DNA of 6,927 bases from an uncultured Bacteroidota bacterium (GTDB taxonomy: Bacteria > Bacteroidota > Bacteroidia > Chitinophagales > Chitinophagaceae). This document shows, one piece after another, positions 1 through 6,603 of the stretch (the stretch's first letter is position 1; every line of letters starts with the position of its first letter). The DNA is taken from contig CAMLEX010000268.1 in NCBI GenBank assembly GCA_946479055.1, forward strand, positions 1 to 6,927, read 5' to 3'. A program made the translations under genes and the position numbers. The notes under the pieces were generated by a model. The model was not told the DNA's origin. It saw only the letters and a list, made by a program, of their open reading frames with translations, and did no database searches.

Positions 1-28
1 CTTTCCCTACACGACGCTCTTCCGATCT
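1..28 (+). other. Illumina adapter remnant at contig end
   Basis: The first 28 bases match the 3' part of the Illumina TruSeq read 1 adapter/primer and end in GACGCTCTTCCGATCT. The match to the remembered adapter is exact through base 28, after which the sequence becomes a sensible SusC-like reading frame. This is therefore untrimmed library sequence joined to genomic DNA, not part of the organism. It marks an assembly end, so the truncation of the upstream gene is technical rather than evolutionary. Confidence 0.97.
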
Positions 29-29
29 T

Positions 30-68
30 AACCGTGGTTACACTATTGGTATTAATGCAGGATTTTAA
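30..68 (+). CDS. SusC-like TonB-dependent transporter, C-terminal end only
   Basis: Twelve codons and a TAA stop read NRGYTIGINAGF. This is the usual shape of the last beta-strand of a SusC/RagA outer-membrane TonB-dependent transporter: an R-x-Y-type strand with alternating small and hydrophobic residues and a terminal Phe, the C-terminal aromatic recognised by the outer-membrane assembly machinery. A SusD-like gene follows 58 bp downstream, the standard susC-susD order, which is the strongest support. In such pairs SusC forms the import barrel and SusD the lid. Everything before base 29 is adapter, so the remaining gene (normally around 1000 codons) is missing. The same frame is open through the adapter (from base 3), so automatic translation adds a false FPTRRSSDL-like prefix. 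The identification rests on a short peptide plus context. Confidence 0.8.
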   Translation, partial: NRGYTIGINAGF

Positions 69-126
69 TTGATTATAATTTGTTGGTAAAGCCATCTGGC
101 AGTCGTCAACAATAAAAAATATACAG

Positions 127-2085
127 ATGAAAAATAAAATAATTAAAATAAGTACGGCGGCCATTCTTTTTGCAATGGTTAGCACTTCATGTAAAAAATC
201 ATTTTTAGATGAAAATTTGGAAACCGTAAGGGAGCTGACTTTTTATCAAACAGATGCCGGCATCCAGCAATTGGTTAACGGTGCCTATCACCAGGTATTT
301 GCCACTCCCTTCAACGGTGAAATGGCATTTTCTAACATGTGCTATGGTGTTGATGAGTTTCGTGTGGGCGGCGACCCTTCAAACGGTATGTACAATTCTT
401 ATGGTAATACTTTTGGCTCATTTGTAACACCTAACAATGGCAACACAGTAGCTGCTGAAGCACAATGGGATAATTTATACATTGGTATTGGCCATGCAAA
501 CCTGATTATTGAGAATGCAACTACCAGTGCTTCTACTGCTGATGCCATTAAGAAAACAGCGTTGGGCGAAGGTTATTTTTTCCGTGCCTACAATTATTTA
601 AGATTGGTAAGCCAGTACGGCGCAGTGCCTTTAAAAACCAAATCCAGCAGCACGGTAGAGTTAGAGTTTACCCGTGCTGAGCCTAAAGATATATTTGTGC
701 AGATTATTAATGATTTTACGGAGGCATATAACCTTTTAGGTAATACAGGTTCTCCTGCCAAAATAACTAAAGACGCCGCAGCACATTATTTGGCTAAAGC
801 ATACCTGAGCCGTGCCAGTGATATAAATGACTCATGGAATTCACCTACCAAAGCGGCTGACCTTGCCGCCATCGGCCCCTTATGTGACGAGGTAATTGCT
901 AATCATCCATTGGCGCCAAACTTTGGTGATTTGTGGAGATATACTGCCCCTAACGGCGCCAATGAAAACCTGAAGGAAATAATCTTATCAGCACAGTTCA
1001 CATCGGACTTAACCGCAAGCGGTCAAAACACACAACATTTATATTATGTTTCCCGCTATGAAGATATTGCGCAAATGCAGCGGGATCTGAGTGGTGACCG
1101 TCCCTTCAGCCGCTTGTCACCAACCTATTTTATGTACAGGATATACGACATGCAAAACGATTCAAGGTTTTGGAAGACCTTCAGGACAAAGCACAAGGTT
1201 AATGCTAATGCGCCAACGGCCCCTTATGTGAAAGGAGATTTAGGTATTATGTATGTTATCAATCAACCCGGTGATACCCGTTTTCCCACAGTGGTAATGA
1301 ATAATTCAGTTGTTTATGCTGCAACCGGAAAAACAATACCCCATGTGTATGTAGCTTATCCGGGAGGCACAACAACAGACGGTGCATTGCTCGCCGATTC
1401 CCGCCGTTTTCCATCGTTAAGCAAGTTTATGGATGGTTCCCGTACTGCTGGTTTTAATGATGTAAGAGGCCTTCGGGATATTACACTGGCCCGTTCTGCT
1501 GAAACCTATTTGATTGCTGCAGAAGCAAAGATCCGTTTGGCAAATTCGGGTACTGGTTCTTATAACGATGCATTGCCTTATATCAACCCATTACGGGCCA
1601 GGGCGCAATATGTAAGCGGGGAAAGCCGTTCGGTTTATTACGATGGAGGGGCTGCACCTAGCAGTGCCCCTCAAACAATACCTGCTTCTTTTTTCCCCGA
1701 GAATTCTTACTACGAGTCAAATAATATTGCTCCTACCACAGATGCTTCAGCCAGTTTAGCAGTTACCGATATGGCAAGCTTACCGGCAGGAGACGAATAC
1801 ATTATCAGTACACTGGGCTATTCTTCTCCCTATGACAGGGCGCTGTGTTTTTTATTAAATGAACGGGCCCGTGAGCTTGCCGGAGAATATTTGCGCTGGC
1901 AAGATCTGTCCCGCACAAAAACATTGATTGCACGAGCTAAGGCTTTTAATCCTGATGCGGCGCCAAACATTCAGGATCGCCATTTGCTAAGGCCAATACC
2001 TCAAACATTCCTTGATGGTATTCAGGCTGGCGGAGCAGCCTTAACAGCAGCAGAAAAACAAGCCATGCAAAATCCGGGCTATTAA
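127..2085 (+). CDS. SusD/RagB-family glycan-binding outer-membrane lipoprotein
   Basis: The 652-residue protein is a SusD-like surface lipoprotein that would bind oligosaccharides and sit as a lid on the SusC transporter encoded just upstream. The N-terminus is a lipoprotein signal peptide: basic residues, a hydrophobic stretch (about 8-18), then STSC with the lipidated Cys at residue 22, followed by KKSFLDE, a typical SusD start. The N-terminal TPR-rich part (about 28-230) contains the family-like stretch GEGYFFRAYNYLRLVSQYGAVP. The C-terminal SusD/RagB region shows LARSAETYLIAAEAKIRLA, then NERARELAGEYLRWQDLSRT, and ends with LLRPIPQTFLDGIQ and NPGY. It is at the long end of the family range but looks complete. 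The ATG is the only start that gives the full signal peptide; no Shine-Dalgarno site is seen, as is usual in Bacteroidota. The ligand cannot be read from the sequence; pectic oligosaccharide is inferred from the neighbouring enzymes. Confidence 0.97.
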   Translation: MKNKIIKISTAAILFAMVSTSCKKSFLDENLETVRELTFYQTDAGIQQLVNGAYHQVFATPFNGEMAFSNMCYGVDEFRVGGDPSNGMYNSYGNTFGSFVTPNNGNTVAAEAQWDNLYIGIGHANLIIENATTSASTADAIKKTALGEGYFFRAYNYLRLVSQYGAVPLKTKSSSTVELEFTRAEPKDIFVQIINDFTEAYNLLGNTGSPAKITKDAAAHYLAKAYLSRASDINDSWNSPTKAADLAAIGPLCDEVIANHPLAPNFGDLWRYTAPNGANENLKEIILSAQFTSDLTASGQNTQHLYYVSRYEDIAQMQRDLSGDRPFSRLSPTYFMYRIYDMQNDSRFWKTFRTKHKVNANAPTAPYVKGDLGIMYVINQPGDTRFPTVVMNNSVVYAATGKTIPHVYVAYPGGTTTDGALLADSRRFPSLSKFMDGSRTAGFNDVRGLRDITLARSAETYLIAAEAKIRLANSGTGSYNDALPYINPLRARAQYVSGESRSVYYDGGAAPSSAPQTIPASFFPENSYYESNNIAPTTDASASLAVTDMASLPAGDEYIISTLGYSSPYDRALCFLLNERARELAGEYLRWQDLSRTKTLIARAKAFNPDAAPNIQDRHLLRPIPQTFLDGIQAGGAALTAAEKQAMQNPGY

Positions 2086-2115
2086 TCTTCTCATACATAA
2101 GCAGAGTGCAGTTCA

Positions 2116-2153
2116 GAAAATGGCGGCTACGAATTTTGCCGCTATTTTCTTTT
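2116..2153 (+). terminator. Intrinsic terminator after the susD-like gene
   Basis: A 12-bp stem (2116-2127 with 2138-2149; one G-T wobble, all other pairs Watson-Crick, GC-rich at the loop end) closes a 10-base loop and is followed directly by TTTT. It begins 31 bases after the SusD stop codon. This is a good rho-independent terminator and suggests that the SusC-SusD transcript ends here, fully or partly, so that the enzyme block downstream may have its own promoter. The left arm is A-rich on its outer side, so it may also work weakly in the other direction. Confidence 0.8.
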
Positions 2154-2213
2154 AACAGAAATCTTTTAACTCCCTTAAAACAAGATGATCGCAACCTTAA
2201 ATATCTTTAAGGT
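2148..2213. repeat. Short direct and inverted repeats upstream of the enzyme block
   Basis: Between the terminator and the GH105 start lie several nested repeats. TCTTTTAAC occurs twice, 14 bp apart (2148-2156 and 2162-2170). CCTTAAA occurs at 2173-2179 and again at 2195-2201, 22 bp apart, and its inverted copy TTTAAGG lies at 2206-2212. The last two form a perfect 8-bp inverted repeat (2194-2201 with 2206-2213) around a TATC centre. This could be an operator for a PUL regulator or a small RNA hairpin in the leader, ending 25 bp before the start codon. No T-run follows the hairpin, so it is not called a terminator. AT-rich DNA produces such repeats by chance fairly often, so the function is inference only. 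Confidence 0.4.
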
Positions 2214-2238
2214 CAAATAATCTAAATCGCTTTGTTGT

Positions 2239-3615
2239 ATGAAATCATTTAACCGGATTTGTTTTACTTATTTAGTGTATGGTTTTTTATCGTTACCATT
2301 TCATTCAAAAATTTATGCCCAGCAAAAGAAGACGGAACGAAATGACGTAACTGCGCCTTTACATGCCTTGCAACCCGATTATCCTGTTCCTTATACTGCG
2401 ATTTCACAGCAGGAGATAAAAAGTTTTCTTGATAGAGTATACAATTATCTTGATGCCGTTACTCCTGCCCGCATGATCAATAAAGCAACAGGCAAAGAAG
2501 TAAATGACATTACAAAGCTTGATACCAATACGATTATTGAACAAAAAGATTTTCGCCTTACAAGCTACGAATGGGGTGTTACTTATTCAGCTATGCTGCG
2601 GGCGGCAGAGGTTACAGGCGATAAAAAATATGCAGATTATGTTACCACCAGGTTTGATTTCCTGGCGAAATGGATACCTGCGGTAAAAGAAAAATTTCCC
2701 ATTGATTATATCCGCAAAAAAAACTTGTTTGTACAGCCTATCAATCCACATGCATTGGATGATGCCGGTGCGGTTTGTGCAGCCATGATAAAAGCAACAC
2801 GTAATGGCAGTAAATCCAATCTTCGTCCGCTGATTGACAACTATATTGACTTTGTTGCCAATAAAGAATATCGTTTTAGTGATGGTACATTGGGCCGCAA
2901 TCGTCCCCAAAAAAATACATTATGGCTTGATGATCTGTATATGGGCGTTCCCGCATTAGCGCAAATGGGAAAACTTACCGGTGATAATAAATATTTTGAT
3001 GATGCCGTAAAGCAGGTAAAACAATTTGCACAACGAATGTATAATGAAGAGAAAGGAATTTATATGCATGGATGGGTGGAAAGCATGGAAATGCATCCTG
3101 AATTCAGATGGGCAAGAGCCAATGGCTGGGCCTTGATGGCTAAAGCGGAATTGCTGGATGTGTTACCTACTGATCATCCCGGATATAAATTTGTTTTGCA
3201 ACAATTTAAAAAACATGTTGCCGGCCTGGCGCAGTATCAATCTGGCAGCGGATTCTGGCATCAGCTTCTGGATCGTAATGATTCTTATCTTGAAACATCT
3301 GCAACAGCCATATATGCATATTGCATCGCTCATGCCTGCAATAAAGGATGGATAGATCCGGTAACCTATGCGCCCATGGCTATGCTGGCCTGGAATGCTG
3401 TGACAACAAAGATTAATAAAAAAGGACAGGTAGAAGGAACCTGTGTAGGCACAGGTATGGCTTTTGATCCGTTGTTTTATTACCATCGCCCGGTAAATGT
3501 TTATGCAGCGCATGGGTATGGCCCTGTTATACTTGCAGGTGCTGAAATATATCAGTTGGTTGGAACGAATTCTTTTAAAATAAATGACAGTTCATTGCAA
3601 TACTATAAGCAATAA
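2239..3615 (+). CDS. GH105 unsaturated rhamnogalacturonyl hydrolase
   Basis: The 458-residue protein belongs to the GH105 (YteR-like) family, which removes 4,5-unsaturated galacturonate from the non-reducing end of rhamnogalacturonan fragments made by lyases, by hydrating the double bond. A signal peptide (residues 1 to about 28, ending KIYAQ) predicts export to the periplasm. The rest is the helical (alpha/alpha)6-barrel fold, of normal length. Visible family motifs are WLDDLYMGVP (from W229; the catalytic Asp is expected at D231 or D232), MHGW (H277-W279), RWARANGWA (R290-A298), SYLETSA (S349-A355) and the C-terminal GTCVGTG followed by YYHRPVN and AHGYGP (H425). It is the first gene of a compact three-gene block, 8 bp before the esterase. 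The start follows an AT-rich leader without a Shine-Dalgarno site. GH88 is the nearest alternative, but the DDLYMG and HGxG pattern fits GH105 better. Confidence 0.93.
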   Translation: MKSFNRICFTYLVYGFLSLPFHSKIYAQQKKTERNDVTAPLHALQPDYPVPYTAISQQEIKSFLDRVYNYLDAVTPARMINKATGKEVNDITKLDTNTIIEQKDFRLTSYEWGVTYSAMLRAAEVTGDKKYADYVTTRFDFLAKWIPAVKEKFPIDYIRKKNLFVQPINPHALDDAGAVCAAMIKATRNGSKSNLRPLIDNYIDFVANKEYRFSDGTLGRNRPQKNTLWLDDLYMGVPALAQMGKLTGDNKYFDDAVKQVKQFAQRMYNEEKGIYMHGWVESMEMHPEFRWARANGWALMAKAELLDVLPTDHPGYKFVLQQFKKHVAGLAQYQSGSGFWHQLLDRNDSYLETSATAIYAYCIAHACNKGWIDPVTYAPMAMLAWNAVTTKINKKGQVEGTCVGTGMAFDPLFYYHRPVNVYAAHGYGPVILAGAEIYQLVGTNSFKINDSSLQYYKQ

Positions 3616-3623
3616 TCCTGGTT

Positions 3624-4964
3624 ATGTTACTATATAAAATGAATCTTCTGGTATTACTGTTGTTTTTTCCATTAGTAATGTTAGCTCAACAAAGCAGTTT
3701 CAGGTTTGATTTTGGTTCAGGCGCCGCAGCAAAAGATTATATACGCATAACTCCTGAGACCACATTCAATTATCAAACAGGTTATGGATTTGACCAGGGT
3801 TCGGTGGTGGAGTCTGTTGACCGGGGTGGCAATGCATTGACCGGTGATTATATTACCAGTAAGAAACCATTTTATTTTTCTGTAAAACTGCCTGATGGTA
3901 ATTATGATGTTAAACTATTACTGGGTGATACCAAAGGAACGTCTGCAACGACGGTAAGAACTGAATGCAGAAGATTAATGCTGGAAAATATCAAAACCGC
4001 AAAAAGAAAGATCGTTACACAAACTTTTACCGTGCACGTAAAAGATAGTTTGATAAAAGAACTGCAGGGAAATGTTATTAATAAAATAAGATTAAAGCCA
4101 AGAGAATTCAGTTACCTGCATTGGGATAATTTACTGACGATTGAATTCAATGATTCTCTTCCTAAAGTATGTGCTGTGGAAATTACTCCCAACAAATCAG
4201 CCACCACTATTTTTCTTGCCGGCAATTCCACAGTTGTTGACCAGGACCGTGAACCCTGGGCAGCATGGGGACAAATGTTTCCCCGGTTTTTAGTTCCCTC
4301 AAAAGTGGTTGTGGCCAATTATGCTGAATCGGGAGAAACATTAAAAGCATTTAAAGGCGAAAGACGATTACAGAAAATATGGAGCATCGCAAAACCAGGT
4401 GATTATTTATTCATTGAATTTGCACACAACGATCAAAAGCCCGGTGGCAATCATTTGGATCCATTTACTACTTACAAACAAACACTGAAAGAATGGATCT
4501 CTGAAGCCAGGAAAAAAAAGATCATTCCTGTATTGGTCACTTCCATGCATCGCAGAAATTTCGATTCAACAGGTCATATCATTAATACCTTACTGGAATA
4601 CCCGGAAGCGGTTCGTCAAACCGGTAAAGAAGAAAATGTGGCTGTGATAGACCTGAATGCGATGAGTAAAACTTTATATGAAACATGGGGTGTAGAAAAA
4701 TCAATTAAAGCATTTGTACATTATCCGGCAAATACTTTTCCGGGACAGGAAAAAAAATTGGAAGACAATACACATTTCAGTCCTTATGGAGCGTATGAAT
4801 TAGCAAACTGTATCGTGAGCAATATAAGAAGGCAAAATCTTCCGTTAGCAAAGTTTATCAAGAAAGATGTGAGGCGGTATGATCCGGCGAAACCTTTAGC
4901 AGTAGAAAAATTTTACTGGCCGCAGAGTTCGTTTGTAAGTTCGGTAAAGCCGGATGGTAATTAA
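3624..4964 (+). CDS. Rhamnogalacturonan acetylesterase (CE12/SGNH hydrolase) with N-terminal beta-sandwich domain
   Basis: The 446-residue protein has two parts. After a signal peptide ending near MLAQQ, residues about 24-190 form a presumed galactose-binding-like or malectin-like beta-sandwich (FRFDFGSG, GYGFDQGS, PDGNYDVKLLLGD), an arrangement known from YesY-type and many Bacteroidota esterases. Residues about 195-420 are an SGNH hydrolase: FLAGNSTV with nucleophile S202 (block I), NYAESGET with oxyanion Gly G237 (block II), FAHND with N269 (block III), and DNTHFS with D381 and H384 (block V). All four hallmark positions are present. CE12 enzymes remove acetyl groups from galacturonate in rhamnogalacturonan so that lyases and hydrolases can act. 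The start at 3624 gives MLLYKMNLL; the in-frame ATG at 3639 gives a shorter, more regular signal peptide behind an A/T-rich leader and may be the true start. Gaps to its neighbours are 8 and 12 bp, so cotranscription is likely. Substrate is inferred from family and context. Confidence 0.9.
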   Translation: MLLYKMNLLVLLLFFPLVMLAQQSSFRFDFGSGAAAKDYIRITPETTFNYQTGYGFDQGSVVESVDRGGNALTGDYITSKKPFYFSVKLPDGNYDVKLLLGDTKGTSATTVRTECRRLMLENIKTAKRKIVTQTFTVHVKDSLIKELQGNVINKIRLKPREFSYLHWDNLLTIEFNDSLPKVCAVEITPNKSATTIFLAGNSTVVDQDREPWAAWGQMFPRFLVPSKVVVANYAESGETLKAFKGERRLQKIWSIAKPGDYLFIEFAHNDQKPGGNHLDPFTTYKQTLKEWISEARKKKIIPVLVTSMHRRNFDSTGHIINTLLEYPEAVRQTGKEENVAVIDLNAMSKTLYETWGVEKSIKAFVHYPANTFPGQEKKLEDNTHFSPYGAYELANCIVSNIRRQNLPLAKFIKKDVRRYDPAKPLAVEKFYWPQSSFVSSVKPDGN

Positions 4965-4976
4965 AAAAACAGGAAT

Positions 4977-6227
4977 ATGAACAGGTTATTTATCACAGGG
5001 ATGTTTTTTTATTTCAGTTATCAACCGATTGCTGCGCAACCAATGATGGAAACTGGCGGACAAAAAATGCCTGCTGAATGGATTGATAAAAGCACAGGCT
5101 ACAAAGTGATAAAGCTGACAAGACGTGAAGGAAACAACATGAGTTTTTATTTTCACAACAAACCTTTTGCCGGTAATAAGATGATCTTTTACGGAACTGA
5201 TTTTTTAAATACGGTAAAGAATGATTCGGTAAAGCAGGAGACCAGTAACATTACTGCTGGTAATAGGCAATTGTATAGTGTTGACCTGGAAACATCGAAA
5301 GTAGAGCAACTTAGTTTTAAAACATTGCCTATGAGTGGTGAAATTGTTGCGCCACAAAACAGGTTGGTTTATTATCAGGTAAAGGATAGTGTTTTTTCCA
5401 CGCATATTGATACCAAAGAAACAAAACTAGTATATGTTTTTCCCGCTGATTTTAAAGCTGGAGTTACAACTATCAATAGTAATGAAACTTTGCTGGCCGG
5501 TGCCTGGAGCAGTGATAAAGAGAAAGAAATTTATAAAAAGAATCCTAACAAGTCCAGCTATTTTGACTTGATCTACGAAGCAAAAGAACCAAGAACATTG
5601 TTTACGTTAAATGTCAACACCGGTGAATTGAAAAAGATCTTTACCGATAGTGCCTGGTTAAATCATGTACAGTTTTTTTCAAAAGATTCTAACCTGCTGA
5701 TGTTTTGTCATGAAGGTCCCTGGCATAAAGTAAACAGGATATGGACGATAGATGTAAGTACCGGGAAAGCGAAGATGATGCATAAACGAAAGATGCCCAT
5801 GGAAATCGCAGGGCATGAATTTCCTTCTGTGGATGGAAAGAAAATATGGTTTGATCTTCAAATGCCAAAAGGAAAAACTTTTTATCTCGCAGCAGTTGAT
5901 GTAAAGACCGGTGAAGAAATAAAATATGCGATGAAGCGGGATGAATGGAGCATTCATTTCAATATTTCTCCTGACCAAAAATTATTTGCTGGTGATGGTG
6001 GTGATCCGGGCCAGGTGGCTAAGGCCAAAGATGGGCAATGGATCTATTTGTTTACACCTTCAGGAGATAGTTTACGATCAAAGAAATTGGTGAATATGAA
6101 ACATCACAATTATAAACTGGAACCAAATGTTCATTTTAGTCCCGATGGGAAATGGATCATATTCCGGGCAAATTTTGAAGGGTATACGGATGTATATGCG
6201 GTGGAGACAAAGGAGTATGGTGAGTAG
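4977..6227 (+). CDS. Secreted PL22-type oligogalacturonate lyase (seven-bladed beta-propeller)
   Basis: The 416-residue protein resembles PL22 oligogalacturonate lyases, which cleave short, often unsaturated oligogalacturonides to keto-deoxyuronates. It opens with a signal peptide (residues 1 to about 20, ending IAAQ), so it should act in the periplasm, unlike the cytoplasmic enterobacterial enzymes. Family features are WIDKSTGYKVIKLTRREGNNMSFYFHNKPF written in two parts: WIDKSTGYKVIKLTR then NMSFYFHNKPF; propeller-blade repeats of the form 'sPDGKwIiF'; FCHEGPWH (H245, H250); AGHEF (H280); and KHHNYKLEPNVHFSPDGKW (H376, H377, H386). In characterised PL22 the Mn site is three His and one Gln. 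H280 and H386 are good candidates here, but I do not see the Gln or the third His in the expected H-x-H spacing (N384 stands there), so activity may differ. The final codons GGT GAG TAG lie in a 7-bp tandem repeat. The start is 12 bp after the esterase stop. Confidence 0.85.
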   Translation: MNRLFITGMFFYFSYQPIAAQPMMETGGQKMPAEWIDKSTGYKVIKLTRREGNNMSFYFHNKPFAGNKMIFYGTDFLNTVKNDSVKQETSNITAGNRQLYSVDLETSKVEQLSFKTLPMSGEIVAPQNRLVYYQVKDSVFSTHIDTKETKLVYVFPADFKAGVTTINSNETLLAGAWSSDKEKEIYKKNPNKSSYFDLIYEAKEPRTLFTLNVNTGELKKIFTDSAWLNHVQFFSKDSNLLMFCHEGPWHKVNRIWTIDVSTGKAKMMHKRKMPMEIAGHEFPSVDGKKIWFDLQMPKGKTFYLAAVDVKTGEEIKYAMKRDEWSIHFNISPDQKLFAGDGGDPGQVAKAKDGQWIYLFTPSGDSLRSKKLVNMKHHNYKLEPNVHFSPDGKWIIFRANFEGYTDVYAVETKEYGE

Positions 6228-6240
6228 TGAGTGGTGAGTG
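6220..6240. repeat. 7-bp tandem repeat (GTGAGTR x3) covering the lyase stop codon
   Basis: Three head-to-tail 7-bp units, GTGAGTA (6220-6226), GTGAGTG (6227-6233) and GTGAGTG (6234-6240), start inside the lyase gene and run into the spacer. The lyase TAG stop at 6225-6227 is made by the junction of the first and second unit. Similar GAGTAGTGAGT-type tracts are, from memory, common between genes in Bacteroidota. The tract probably sets the C-terminus of the lyase by chance. Confidence 0.75.
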
Positions 6241-6300
6241 GGGCCTTGCATTTAGGAGAAGCTGATAGTATGAATCTTTTCGAAAATGATGAATAGAGAA

Positions 6301-6396
6301 GGCCTCATCCCCACCTTCTCCGGTTGGAGAAGGCCGTCCGAACGCAGCCCTTGCTTTTTGGAGATACTGGCATAATAAGGATAAAAGGATGAGGCC
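6301..6396. repeat. Nested inverted repeat, likely degenerate intergenic repeat element
   Basis: GGCCTCATCC (6301-6310) has an exact inverted copy GGATGAGGCC at 6387-6396. Just inside the left arm is a perfect 8-bp hairpin, CCTTCTCC (6314-6321) with GGAGAAGG (6326-6333) and loop GGTT. 'CTCATCCCC...CCTTCTCC...GGAGAAGG' is the layout of a family of dispersed intergenic repeats I recall from Bacteroidota genomes. No T-run follows, so it is not a standard terminator, although the hairpin could still stabilise a transcript end. Confidence 0.55.
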
Positions 6397-6440
6397 GTTG
6401 AGTAGAGATATAAAGTTGATGTGTAAGTTATGTAGTTCAA

Positions 6441-6502
6441 CCATCCCTCCCTGGAGGGGCGAATTTAGGAAATGACTGAATTGAGGACACTGGGGAGGGT
6501 CT
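6441..6502. repeat. C/G-rich inverted repeat pair, likely second degenerate repeat element
   Basis: CCCTCC (6445-6450) faces GGAGGG (6453-6458) across a 2-base centre. A further GGGGAGGGT at 6492-6500 can pair with the ACC-ATCCCTCC segment at 6440-6450 in an imperfect outer stem. The patterns 'CTGGAGGGGC' and 'CTGGGGAGGGTC' recur 40 bp apart. This is unlike the coding DNA around it and looks like a worn copy of a dispersed palindromic repeat. No function can be assigned from one copy. Confidence 0.4.
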
Positions 6503-6603
6503 GCTGAATAGTTTCTATAATTATCGGAATACTGAACGTACAAAAGGGTAAGCGCAAGGACGCTAAATAGAATTACAATCGTTGATTATAAAATAATATC
6601 ACT

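Larger units (their letters stand above)
6228..6603. other. 376-bp gene-free spacer made of repeat remnants
   Basis: No convincing gene lies here. In order it holds the end of the 7-bp tandem repeat, a TTTTCGAAAA palindrome (6277-6286), a hairpin region (6301-6396), a second C/G-rich hairpin region (6445-6502), and a phrase GCGCAAGGACGCTAA (6552-6566) of the type scattered between genes in many Bacteroidota. The reverse strand is open over long stretches, but the translations are low-complexity readings of the repeats. No hairpin followed by a T-run was found, so a terminator for the lyase gene is not evident. No promoter for the rhamnosidase could be called with the Bacteroidota consensus TTTG / TAnnTTTG. 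Confidence 0.7.

Noticed and set aside
72..84. TATAATTTG as a Bacteroidota -7 promoter box for susD
   Set aside because: The spacing does not fit TAnnTTTG (3 bases between TA and TTTG), there is no convincing -33 TTTG because the adapter is close, and susD normally follows susC in one transcript.
82..110. Possible hairpin before susD (GTTG/CAAC outer arms with GCCA-TC-TGGC inside)
   Set aside because: The inner loop is only 2 bases and the outer arms are 4 bp and poorly spaced, so it is not better than chance.
1946..2194. 82-codon reverse-strand open frame over the susD end and terminator
   Set aside because: It overlaps conserved SusD C-terminal codons and the terminator hairpin; the translation has no recognisable features.
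3163..3513. Reverse-strand open frames inside the GH105 gene (also 2587-2910) and a forward one at 3158-3355
   Set aside because: They lie wholly within a well-supported GH105 gene, are rich in Cys, Ile and His as antisense shadows usually are, and match no known family.
4971..4976. AGGA as a Shine-Dalgarno site for the lyase
   Set aside because: Only 2 bases separate it from the ATG, too close to act as a normal ribosome binding site, and Bacteroidota rarely use one.
6314..6333. CCTTCTCC/GGAGAAGG hairpin as a terminator of the lyase gene
   Set aside because: It is followed by GC-rich sequence rather than a T-run, and lies nearly 90 bp after the stop within a repeat-like element.
6157..6543. 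128-codon reverse-strand open frame across the spacer, with a second overlapping one at 6252-6440
   Set aside because: It overlaps the end of the lyase gene and reads through the tandem repeat and C/G-rich hairpins. The protein has repeat-derived runs (TTHHTPLSPP-like) and no recognisable domain or signal peptide.
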